Shown here piece after piece: positions 13,401 through 24,900 of a stretch of 64,000 nt of DNA. Every line of letters starts with the position of its first letter. Within the stretch, counting starts at the first letter, position 1. The DNA is from Monosporascus cannonballus. Lineage: Eukaryota; Ascomycota; Sordariomycetes; Xylariales. The notes beneath the pieces were generated by a model. The model worked only from the letters and a program-made list of their open reading frames with translations, made no database searches and had not been told where the DNA came from. A program made the position numbers and the translations under genes. The stretch is from contig QJNS01000083.1 in NCBI GenBank assembly GCA_004154925.1, forward strand, positions 124,001-188,000, written 5' to 3'.

Positions 13401-16400
13401 TTTTCCGGGTTAAAAACGTTTATAAATTTTATTCTATAAATAAAAAGCATTTATTTCACGTAAAAATATAACGGTAATTAATTACTTCGTTATTGTAATT
13501 CTATAAATTAATTTTTGTATTTCTTATTGTACTAAATAAAATTTACGGAATTTTACTAATAAAAATTTATAAATCTTTTATTTTTAACATTTTTATAATC
13601 GATATAATTACTAAATATTTGGAATAAAAACGTATATATGGCTTATAATCTATTAAATATAAATAAAAGCATTTCGGCTTAATTTTTCGAGGCAAATTTC
13701 AGTAATAATGTTTATATTTTTTTTTAAATTAACGTACGTTTAGAAACTTTCAAGTAATTATAACGCAGTACTTATTCGTTATTTTTAAGTTTTTATAGCG
13801 ATATCGTAATTAACTTATAAAACTTTGCTTTTTTAACCTATATTATTGGTTATTATTTAGTTAATTGCCGGAATATTTTTAAGCATTATTCGTTTTATTA
13901 ACGAATAATTTCTAAAATTTAGTTATTATTAAAAGGTTTACCCTTATTTTATTTTAAATTTCGAGATATAATTATTATATTACGTTCGTTTTCTAACGTT
14001 TCGATTAACGGTTATCGGAATATATTCTTACTATATATATAAAAGGATTTAAAATTTCGGAGACTGTAATTTTCTATCCGTTACGGCTTTAATATAAACT
14101 TTTTCGCCTATTTTTATGTCGTAATCGATCGTTCGTTTATTAAGTTTTAATCGGTGGCTTTTCCGATTAATAATTTAAATTCGTTTTACAATTACTAAGT
14201 TTTGTTTTTAATAAATATTGCGTTTTTTATAACAAAAATAAAAGAATTATGAGATAATAAGTAATTATAAGTTAAGATAAGGTAATTTCCGACGAGTTAC
14301 AAAATATATTCTAAAAAGTAAATATATTAAATTACGGTTATTTAATATTTTCTACTAGCTGCTAGATAGTGGATATATATTAGTAGGTAGGTCGGTAGCT
14401 GATCGGTAGCTGATCGACTACTAGTCTTACTCTATAAAGGCTATATTCTTATATTATATAAAATTACGAAAGAAATCTTCGAAATTCTATTATATTAATA
14501 GTTATTATAATAATTGTAGTAATAACCGTAATAATTATCATGATTATTTTATAAAAACAATTTTTATAAAAAGTTATATATTTTTAAAGTATATTTTTAG
14601 ATCTTTTAAAACAATATTTAATTCTTTGAAAAATACCTAAAATCTTATAATTCATTGAAAACAATAAACGTAATTCGATCAAAATTTAAGTGTTAAAAAT
14701 TCGAGTAAAATATAGTTAATATAATAATATATTATCGGCTATTTAATTAACTTTAACATTTATAATAAACCGGATTTTACGAATTTATAATTTAATAATA
14801 TTATTATCGAATATAATTTAAAAATATATACGTTTGTAAGTATATATTTTCGCTTTTAGTTACATAATTATAACATTCGTTTGCTAAATTGATATTTATC
14901 AAAAAGAAGTAAAAGATTTGTAATAGAAGAAGCTATTTCGATAATATTAATAAAAATATATCAAAAATATACTTATTATATTGTTAAATAATTTAGTATT
15001 TTGCTTTTAAAAACTATTTATATTGTTTTAAAATTAATATTATCATAATTCTTTACAAACAATTCGAACAAATCAAAATATATTCAAAGTATAAAATTTT
15101 GGTATATACTTTAAAACGTTAAAAATAAAAATAATAAAAATAAATTCTATATCAGTTCTTTATATATTACATTAACATAATTTTATTAAACTATAAAACT
15201 CTTATCGTTTTAATTATATTTATAATAATATAAAAATTTAATTACATAATTTTAGAAAATGTTAATATTATAAAAAAATAAACTTTTTTAAAAAATATTT
15301 ATTAATTTCTTTAAAAAAACGTTTAAATATATTAGGTTATAATATTAACAATTTATATATTTGAAGTCCGTTAATTTCGAAACAATAATATAAGTAATTA
15401 TGGATTAAAATTGTATTATTTTTAACTATTTAATAATTAAATTATGAAATTATTAAAATGTTAAAGAAATATAATACACAAAATTAATTAAAACATTTAA
15501 ATATTTAAAATATAATATATATTAACCTTTTTAACTTTAATAACGTTTTTAATAAATATACGAAAACTTTAATTACTGTTTATTTAATTATTATGATTAA
15601 AAGTTAATTGTACGTTAAACTAAAATATATTTTTTCCCTGTTTTATTAAACTTAATAACTTTTTAAAAATATTAGTTTTATATTAAAATTAAATTAATCG
15701 CATTAAACCGAGAGGTATCTTTCGAAAATAAGTTTTTAAAATAACTGTTTATTATAAATATATTTTATAGGCTTTTATTTTTATATATTAAAAACCCGTA
15801 ATTATATACCTAAATGTCAAATATTTTATTTCTGCGAATATATATTATTTTATCATTAGTAGTAATTATACTTCGATTTTTAATTGAAATGATAAAAATA
15901 CGTACAAATACCGTATATCGTAAATTAATTAAAGTTTTACTAATATATTAATGAAAAATATAATATTTATATATATAAAGTTAAAAGTTAAGTATAATTA
16001 ATATCGTAGTTTTTTAATTTAAACTTTTACACCGTCAATACACTTAATCGGCAAAATATATAATGTTTTAAAAATTACAAAACGTATATAGATTAATTTC
16101 TAAAATACATAATTAATAAAATATATTAGATATAATACTTTTCTTAATAATATATTATTATTACTAAAAAAATATATTAAAATAAACCAGAAATTGGGCT
16201 GAAAATAATTTAATTAAATAATTAAAGCAATAATATCTCTGTTTAATATATCTTAATACATTTTTTCATAATTTAAAAAGTTATTTTAGGTAATAATATT
16301 TTAAATATAAATATCACTAAAAAATTAAATACTTCGATCAAAAAACGAGCTTTTAAAAGATTTCTCAATTTAATTATAATAATATATCTTTTTAATTACA

Positions 16401-18480
16401 AAGGTTTTTAAAATATAGAAAAATAAAATTTAATAGTTATTATACAATAATTTTACACGAAAAGTTATTTAATTTAACAATTAATATTAGGTTTAAAAGC
16501 AAATTATATATTTTTAATAAAACGAATTATTCGGAATACTAAAGTATATAATTTTATATACTTATATTCGAAATTACGTTAATTCTAAAACTTTTATTTT
16601 ATTAATAATTTAATATATTACTGTTAAAAAAATGTATTTATTAGATGAAATAAACATTACAGATTTCGAAACGTAAAACTGAAAAGAATTGGGTAAATAT
16701 TAATTACGAATTAACGGTTAAAAAATTTAATACGTATTTATTTATTTTTAATGTTATTTTTTCGACCGTAATTAAATATAATTATATCTATCGTATTAAT
16801 TTATTATTACTTTGGCAACTTAATTAAAGGTATATACTATAAATCTATTAAAAATTGAAAAATAATTACGTTAAAAATTGTATATATTAAATAAAATAAT
16901 AAAGAAGTATTATTTTATTTTGAAAGCGATTTAAAATATAACTTTTAACGATATTTCTTTGTTAATATAAATATTTATATATATGTTTAATAAATATAAT
17001 ATATTTGAAAAATTTAAAATTGAATTTATTATTAAAAACGATTTTTAATTTCGACATATTTTTAATATTTACGATTTTATATAAATAAACAAACTTTTAC
17101 GTATAATTAAAACTATTATAATTTAATATTTTTATACGCTTTTATATAATGTTTTCGAAAAATTAACATACGTATTTTTATAACAATTTATACGTTCGAA
17201 ATTTTATTTAAAATTTAAAAACTTTATTCAGCTTCAAATCATAATTATTTTTATAATAATAGAATTTAATAACGATGTTAAAAATTTAAAATTAATAATT
17301 AGATAAAATAATTCTTTAAAGCTAAGAATATAATTATCATATATAACATTCGCAATATAATAGATATTAAATGGGATTCATTAAATAATTAAATAATTTT
17401 TTATATTAATAGTTTTTTTAAAAATGGTTTTTACAATATTACATGATTTAAAAACTATAATTATTATAAAATATTTGCCAAAATATTATATCTATATTTC
17501 TAAATATTTAAGTTTAAAAACTATTAAAACCAAATATTAATAATATTACAAAATTATAGTTATAAAAAAATCGATAATTTATCATACAAATTTATTGTTA
17601 TTCGCTCGAATTTACTTAAAACTGTTATTTATTTATTATAATAATATAAAAATTTAAATTTTATATATCTTAACAAGGTAATAAAATTATCTTTTACGTT
17701 TATTTTATATATATTTCAACTTTAAATATGAAACAGAACGAAAATTTTAATATATGATCGTTCTTATTCTTAAAGCTCTTTGACGAATAACTTTAATTGA
17801 AAGTATTTTTTAATACTTGATATTATTATTTTTAATATCTATCTCGTAAAAAACTGTGGTAAATAAAGCAAAATTACTCTTTTAAATATACAAAGCAAAT
17901 TAATAATTTATTTATATATTATTAAATAGAATTATAATAAAATGATTGACAATTAATAAACATAATTAAATGAAAGCCTATTTATTTAAATTAAAAATAA
18001 ATACTATAAGTAAATAAATATTTTAAACAATTATATGCCGAATTACGAAATTAAAATATATTAACGTTTAGATTTTTAAAATTGCGAAATTTAGGCAATA
18101 AAAAATAAATAAATAAATAAATACTTATTAACAAAATAATAATAAATAACTTATTTAAATCTTGAAATTCTTAATAATATTAAAAATTTGTTAAATTACT
18201 AATTTTTTAAAACGTTATTAAACAAAATTGAAAAAATATTAATTTATCTTATTTATCGCTTAATAATAAAAGGTTTTACGTTCGTTTTTTTATATCGTTT
18301 TTTTATAATTTTTATAATTTTTATCTTTAAATAACTTTAAAAATAAAATTGATAAAAACTCCGTAATAAATGTTTTACAATTTAATAAGATAATATTAAA
18401 ATCTGATGTATAAAAAATATAAGTTTAAATTCTATTAAAAACTTTTTAAAGCTAAGAATTTTCGAAATAAATAAATTTTT
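10422..18480. other. AT-rich, gene-free block of RIP-degraded repeats
   Basis: Eight kilobases of extreme AT richness with no open frame of note. Around 14,060-14,170 the minus strand has a short piece reading roughly YDIKIGEKVYIKAVTDRKL, reminiscent of the C-terminal part of retroelement integrases, but this is weak. At about 14,381-14,415 a short duplicated GGTAGCTGATC occurs, and at 18,100-18,121 an AAAT microsatellite. I cannot resolve individual elements here. The section from about 15 to 18.4 kb is even more AT-rich and contains almost nothing but A/T homopolymer-like runs. Confidence 0.6.
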
Positions 18481-18639
18481 GCCAGTATTTTTTTAATTTC
18501 ACTCGCCTTAAAATTAATTCTTACAATATTTCCTTTTTAAATAAGTATTTAATATTATGCAAATTTAATTCTCAATTTCTAATAATTAAAAAAATATACT
18601 AAATTTGATTCAAATCGATTTAATAACTAAGTTTTAATT

Positions 18640-18835
18640 TAATTTAATTATTTATTTAAAAAAGCTATTTTATATACTTTCGAAATTTTTTCTTTTTAAT
18701 CACAGTTGTATTTACGTATATAAAAGGAGAGTTCGTTATCGTTACTTTTTATCTAGGACTTTCTAGAGGTCAGGCAACCTGTTAATACACTTTTCTTCAG
18801 TTATATGCTTCTGTGTGTAATATCAGGGTCTCATA
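18640..18835 (+). repeat. LTR-like repeat copy A at the AT/GC border, left part RIP-degraded
   Basis: From about 18,640 to 18,835 the sequence matches 21,495-21,689. Landmarks are CACAG(T/C)TGTATTTACGT, TATAAAAGGAG(A/G)GTTCG, CTTTCTAGAGGTCAGGCAACC and CAGTTATATGCTTCTGTGTGT. It contains a TATAAAAGG promoter-like box and ends GGGTCTCATA, where the twin ends GGGTCTCACA. The left part is AT-converted, and the right part has normal composition, so the composition break falls inside this repeat. LTR identity is inferred from the TATA box and the CA-type end; no partner internal domain is recognised. Confidence 0.55.
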
Positions 18836-21494
18836 TCAGCTCTGCGCCGACGTTGTTAGGTACCAATGGGACTTATCTATTATGAAGATTGAGCAATGCT
18901 TATCTTTCGGCATAGACTCGCTACCAACAGCAGTGCCGCAGTGAGACACGCACGGAAGCCGCACATCCCATCGCACGACAGCGCAGCGCGCTGGGCGTTC
19001 TAATGAAGATGATTGCGAATGGATTCAGCGAGGGCGCGGTGACGCTTACCTTGCTCATCCATCCACTCGGAATCCTGGGGCATGGGGCCCACAGATACCG
19101 AGTATCTGCAGCAGGTAGCTATTGGCGCTTCTTCCCTCAACCATGGGAGTTCCTAGCTCAAGCTACGATAGTCAGCTCAGGGTGATCCAAGCATCCGAAT
19201 CCGTGTTCGCTCCTAAGCCACACAGCGATGGAATACCAAAGCATAACAGACGCTGTACCCCGACTTTCTAAGCGTCTTCCCACCGAGCAGCAGCACGCGG
19301 CCCATCATACTCGACGGACAGAACTACTCTCGCTGCCGCCTGCGGGCTCTCGACACCTCCCTCGCTCTATACAACAATAGGTGCCTCAGCTATGCCTCGC
19401 CATCATTCCTGGTTCCCGGTCTCCATCCTGTTGCTCCTGGCCACGACAGCTGACCAGAACGGCTTCCCCTGCGGGTGGTCGGTGTCGCATATACACTGGC
19501 ATGGCAGCACCGATGGACACTACGCAAAATCTTCTGGACCGGGGCATCTAATAAATTTGGTGATTCCCAGGTTACGAACTGTGGAATCCCAGCCATTGCC
19601 ACAGTCGCATTGACACAAAAACAGAACGTCAATTTCGTCCAGTGTCAACCGGATGTTCCCCAATATGGCTGAGTGGCATTTCAAACAACACTTTAGGGTT
19701 TTGGTTGAGTGTCAAATCATGCATTTGACGCCAATAAGACGCACGCATGAAATGCGTCAGCCAGTAAGTTCCTATTAGTTTTTGTTAACTTTCAAGGGCC
19801 GTCCGGGAATAGGAGAACAGATACTATACACCTATCAGATGTCACCCCACAAATAGCTCATCTCTGTCACAGGAGTAGTGATATCAGGTCCTGTGTCCTG
19901 TCTGGGCATGAGAAACGTGGATATGGTATATAGGCCACTCGACGTCCCACACCGCTATGTGCTGAAGCAAACAGCTTGCAAGCCCTTTGACAGATGGTCT
20001 GATGGTCAGCGGACGATAGAGAGGTCGTGTCTTTACTAACTGATACTGTTGAATGCAAGCAGCCGGTTATGAAGGAACTGCTGTAAGCGGGAACGAAGTA
20101 TTAGTTAGAGCTTCACTGATGAATGGGCTGTGCTCGCATGCAATCCTGTCCTTAGCCTATAGGAGTCGTACTAGTTGCCTTGCCCCGGCACACAGAATTA
20201 GTTTTCAGAGCCTTGCCTTGAAGCGTACCTAGCTTCCTTTCTTGTTTCCCGTTCCTCCACCCTAGGTTTCCGAGGCCACAGAGTTGCTATTTCCTACTAT
20301 GTACATCCGCCCACTACTGCACCTGCTCGTTCTTGATATTTGTTGAGATAGACATCGATAGCAACAGTAACAATACAACCCCACAACCGCGGCCAACCCA
20401 GCCTACTCCCTATCCAGGATACACAATTCGTCGGACAGTTGCTAAGCAACCGTCGTTACAGGAAGGGGTACCTGGGTCTTAGCCCCAGTGGTCACCCCCA
20501 GCCGAACCTCCAAGGCTTTCCGTCAGTGGACTGCCAGGCGGCTATTCTAAGATAACTAATGTAACCTAGTGAAATAATCCATGGATTAGGTACAAGCAAG
20601 TTGGAGCCATACTAGGAGCTGTTGCTGTGATTTCATATATACTCCTTGGCTTTGGGTTTGGGCCGCTTGCGACTGTTCAGGGGGACTTCCTTGGAGTATG
20701 CGAACGACTAAGTCACTCTGTCTATGGTTTCCAGCTTTCTAGTTAAAGCCCTGACGCAATCTCTCAGGATGACTGGACATGGTCCGATTGCGAGAATGCC
20801 ACGGGAGTCACGATGAAGGCGCCTCCTAACTTCGACGGATCGCAATGGAAGAGAGGCACATGGCACACACTAAGTTACAGCTGTGACTGCATCGGCCACG
20901 AGGAAAGAAGCCAGGCCCTTCTTGATACCACTCTTTTCCCCATGTATCATCAATCTTGCTCATTCTACGTTATATGACCGGGCGGGGCATTGCTCGTTTT
21001 GAATTTCAACAGCAAGAAGCGGCAACCTTCCGATTCGGACAGTTCCCAGGAAAGGAGGATTAGCATTCGATTCGAGGACAAAAGCTTCCAGACGGCCTAT
21101 GCATCTGCTTTTTTTCGGAGAAGAGGGAGCTAGTATAAGGGGTCCAGGCAACGGCTGAAATTCATTCAATGTGGATGAGCCTAGGATATTCATTTCCCCA
21201 CGTCTTTTCTCACCTCTTTCTCACAAAACTTTTTGGAAGGGCATATCTGCGTTGTTTAGAGGGATAGCTGGAAAACTAGGAAATCCCATAATATAGCCAA
21301 GGTCTTGTAAGTAGGTTGAGTCTGTCTTACCTACTAGTTATATCTTGTTCATACAGTAGCGTAGGGAACATGTGCGTAATTGCCATCTGAAAAAGTGTCT
21401 TGAGATGTGATCGGTGTACCGAAGACTACAGGACGCTGGCGATCTCATCGCGCACCGTCGTGGGTCAGGGCAATATCAAATTGTCAGACCAAGT
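18836..21494. other. Normal-GC intergenic sequence, no gene recognised
   Basis: Only short frames (none above about 80 codons) with no recognisable motif. Because it lies between two direct LTR-like copies, it could be the internal part of a small non-autonomous LTR element. No primer-binding site or polypurine tract was identified, so this remains a possibility only. Confidence 0.4.
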
Positions 21495-21689
21495 AAAGCC
21501 AGTCAGCCCTAGCGGAAATTACTTCCTGTACCCCTGGTACCTTTTCCTCTCAGCCACAGCTGTATTTACGTGTATAAAAGGAGGGTTCGCTACCTTCACT
21601 TTCTAGCTAGGACCTTCTAGAGGTCAGGCAACCTTTAATACACTTCTTCTTCAGTTATATGCTTCTGTGTGTGATGTCAGGGTCTCACA
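21495..21689 (+). repeat. LTR-like repeat copy B, not RIP-degraded
   Basis: Direct-orientation twin of 18,640-18,835. It keeps ordinary base composition, the TATAAAAGGAGG box (about 21,574) and the terminal GGTCTCACA. Its upstream border is uncertain because the twin is too AT-converted there; a TGTCTTGAGA at about 21,394 could be the start. It may be a solo LTR or the second LTR of a 3-kb element. Confidence 0.5.
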
Positions 21690-21834
21690 CAAATCATGGA
21701 TTTGATTATATCATGCTGCAATTGTTCTCTCTGCGGGCGACTAGGTAGCAACCTATGTGGTCGGAGCCCATGACACACTAGAACGTGGGGTATCTACCAT
21801 CATTGGGTATCTATGATCATTTGATGTCTTTAAA

Positions 21835-21960
21835 TATTTCAGTGACTCAACGGAACAAATGTTGCCTCTAGCACCGGGACGGTGAACGTTTAGTAAGACA
21901 TTTAGCTTTACTGCCATACCCGTGGGATTCGCACCCCTTGATTCTATCATACATAGGCTT
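21835..21960 (-). repeat. Short dispersed repeat, copy 1, with T-arm/B-box-like motif
   Basis: It aligns by eye to 34,795-34,925 on the same strand. Matched landmarks are GACTCAA.GGAACAA..TTGCCTC, TAGCTTTACT and CGTGGGATTCG. Read on the minus strand it contains GGGGTGCGAATCCCAC, which resembles a tRNA T-arm (an RNA polymerase III B box). It could be a tRNA-derived short retroposon or a tRNA relic. No intact cloverleaf was found. Confidence 0.45.
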
Positions 21961-24900
21961 TAATATCATCCAATCCGTATTAGTTGTATGATATTACTTT
22001 GAAGATATTGAATTAGAATTGTTGGACACCGCTAAGCAAGAAACCCGAACCGCGTCTACCTAAGCGGATTAAGGAATGACTCAAATAATTACTCTCTTGA
22101 AAGATCTCCTATTGTTACATCAAGGCCCACAGAAGTGTTAAAAGTCGGGTACGGACAATTTTCAAGCGAACAAGTAGTTACGCGGCTTTTTTGAAATACC
22201 CCTTCCAGGCCTCCATATATAATCTTGCTACCCTCAACAGTGATGAAGCGCCTCGCAAAGGTGTCATATGCTTCGGAGATAGAGGAACACTCTGAGACGT
22301 TACTTTGAGGGGCCCGACCACTGGGCATCTGGTATGTTGCTCCCTGGCTTGTTCATATCAAACTTGGCCCTCAATGCTCTTCTACCATGAATGTCCCTTG
22401 TGTAACCCTGGCAGCTGGTGGGGGAGGGGGGGAGGGAGGGAACGCTTTGTGTTCTGAAATGTTGGCTTGCAAATTGTTCTAGTAGAAGTGTGACAGGATA
22501 CGGAAGCGAGCATTTCATGCACCCTGCTGTTAGACCGAGCTTGATTTTAGATCATAGGTTAAGATGCCTTAACGTAATTCCCACCGCATCCTTGGATCGG
22601 AAAATGTAATGACAAAAACATTAGGATATGTTCATCTCATGGTCTCCACGAAACAGAAGGGATTATAACCTTCATTTATATGTGGCATGATCTCCATAAA
22701 CTCCGATCTACAAGGTGAATGATCAGCTAGCATCGTTGGCAGTTGTCGCCAAGGCCCAGGTATAATTGAACCGCCGGGCATCGAGGATGCTACTGGCACT
22801 ATATATTATGTGGAATACCGAGAGCAGCTAATCCCCCTTATCCATCATCGGTGCATTGCGACATACAACGTTGGGTAGCTGCCCGACTAGCGAAGCTAGT
22901 ATTATACTCAAGTTAGAAAGGACAGGAATTGTCGGAACTTGTGTATTTTAAAATTGAAAGACTCAACAGGAGTTTGACTACTTACTCCATGAGTGGCATG
23001 CCGGAGGACATATGCTGCCTCCCAACCTCCGTAGCCTTTTCTGCTCTAAGCTACGGATTGGGGAGTTGCTGAAGACTCTATTGGCTGAAGCTACAGAGGA
23101 GTGAAAGTTGCAGCTAAGACCTCTTTACGGTTAGTAAATACCCGTGATCTCGCGACCAAACCAGGGTCCAATGAGACGGGAATGTTTACTTTTGACGCGA
23201 AAGCGGCTATTTACTTGAAGCTCTTACCCCTCACTTTACGCGGGATTCGGCATCCATTCGCATGCGCCTCAATCGCTCACTTGCTACTTCAAACTGGCCT
23301 GTGCAATGCTATCGTAAAGCTACAGAGGCGATTGTTTTATTTAGCTGAGTTTAACATTAAAATATCCTTTTGGGCATCCCACATGAGAGACGGGAATTTT
23401 GGAAAGAAAAAGAGCTTCCCGTCGTGGGGCCAAGGCCCGTGCGATGCGAGGGATCCGAATGACGCGATGTCGTGATTTTGAGGTTAGAGACTTGAGCAAA
23501 CCATACAATAGAGGGGACGGACAGATGCACATCGCACAGCTGGAAGGGCTCGCCTCTTTACTGTACCCAGTAGCCCTAGAGGTACCTTGGGTACTCCGCA
23601 GTAACTACCAAAAGCCATTGAATTGAAGACTCAAAGCTTGCCAGCCGTCCCAAGGTTTGCAGATAACTCCGGCTGCGCCGCCACGCCACGGGCGATTGGC
23701 TATCAAGGGCGGGGAATGCAATTGAGCCGTCTCATTGGATCGCCATCCCGAATCCTCTTGCATTCATGCAAGTGATTGCGGCAGGTTGGTCAGCTAGCCA
23801 TGCCATTGAGCAGGATCCTATCGGCGTTTGGGGAGTCGTGTTTGGTAGTTTTCCTGTCAAGTTTGTGTAAACAATCATCGCGATCTTCGCAAGACGTCTT
23901 TTCTAGAGCCTCGTGCTTTTTGAGGCTTTTTGAGCTGTCGTACGCAACTTCTTGCAACTTCTTGCGATGGTTCCTGGAAGACCGGAGTATTGCGCTGATA
24001 GCTGTTACAAAGTGGTACGCACTATGACGACGTTGCCGAGCGTTTCTATCCATTTACGACCGAAAACCCCTTGGAAATCCCACCTCTAGAGCAGGAAACC
24101 TGGGTGGTTGAAACATTGGATGACTTCCAATGACGTTACTGCCCCGACCCAGAAGATCGGCACTCTAGTCGTGTGATCGGATAGGTTGATGATAGTCCAC
24201 GCCATCACCAGGTCTGCCGTTCGAAACCCGTACTCTATAGGCCGGTCTGTTTCTAAAATCGGATTTAAAAGCCCCGAGAAGGAGTGCTATCCGGGCCAGC
24301 CAGGTAAAACTGGCGGAGGCAAGTCGGTAAATCTTGCGTCGTCGCATCTCGGGATGATTCTGGAGTTTCAAGGTTGGTCCGAGCGGAGCGACAGCTCGGT
24401 TGTTTACGTATCCTCATCCCTTGCTGAGACGAAATTTTCTGTCTTTTGTGCCAATCTTCTTTCAGTAGCTGCTTAATATGACCCAACTAAGATCGAATTG
24501 GAAAACCTCCGTATGAGGCTCGTGCACACGGGGTCCTGTGAAATGACGAGATGGAGCTCGCCCCTGTGCGCTCCAATCATTTATGACACGGTGCCAACGG
24601 TTTCATTTCGTCTGTCGAGCATCAAGACGGTCTACTGTGTTGTAGTATAGTAGTATTAAATGCTAACAAATTTTCGAGAGAACAAACGTCGTGCCCGTCT
24701 TCCTATTCCAAACACCATGCCAAACTTTCGATATTAGGGACCCCGAGCTCTAGTTACTTTTGAAGCACTGCCTAAACTTGCTTGGCCGTCAGGCCACCAG
24801 GAGTCTTCTGTCCAACGGGAGCTTCACTACTGCGGGTCTAGGACGCATATGAGAACGTGCTATGACAGTCCAATTTTTTGTCCTTTTCGGTTGTCGCGCC

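Noticed and set aside
14371..14425. CRISPR-like or regulatory repeat GGTAGCTGATC
   Set aside because: Just two adjacent copies without spacers; eukaryotic setting. Most likely local slippage.
23101..23475. 124-codon plus-strand open frame in the gene desert
   Set aside because: The only start is GTG by composition, no recognisable domain, and competing frames on both strands.
24200..24235. tRNA-like GCCGTTCGAAACCCG
   Set aside because: Same problem: no cloverleaf, no A box at suitable distance.
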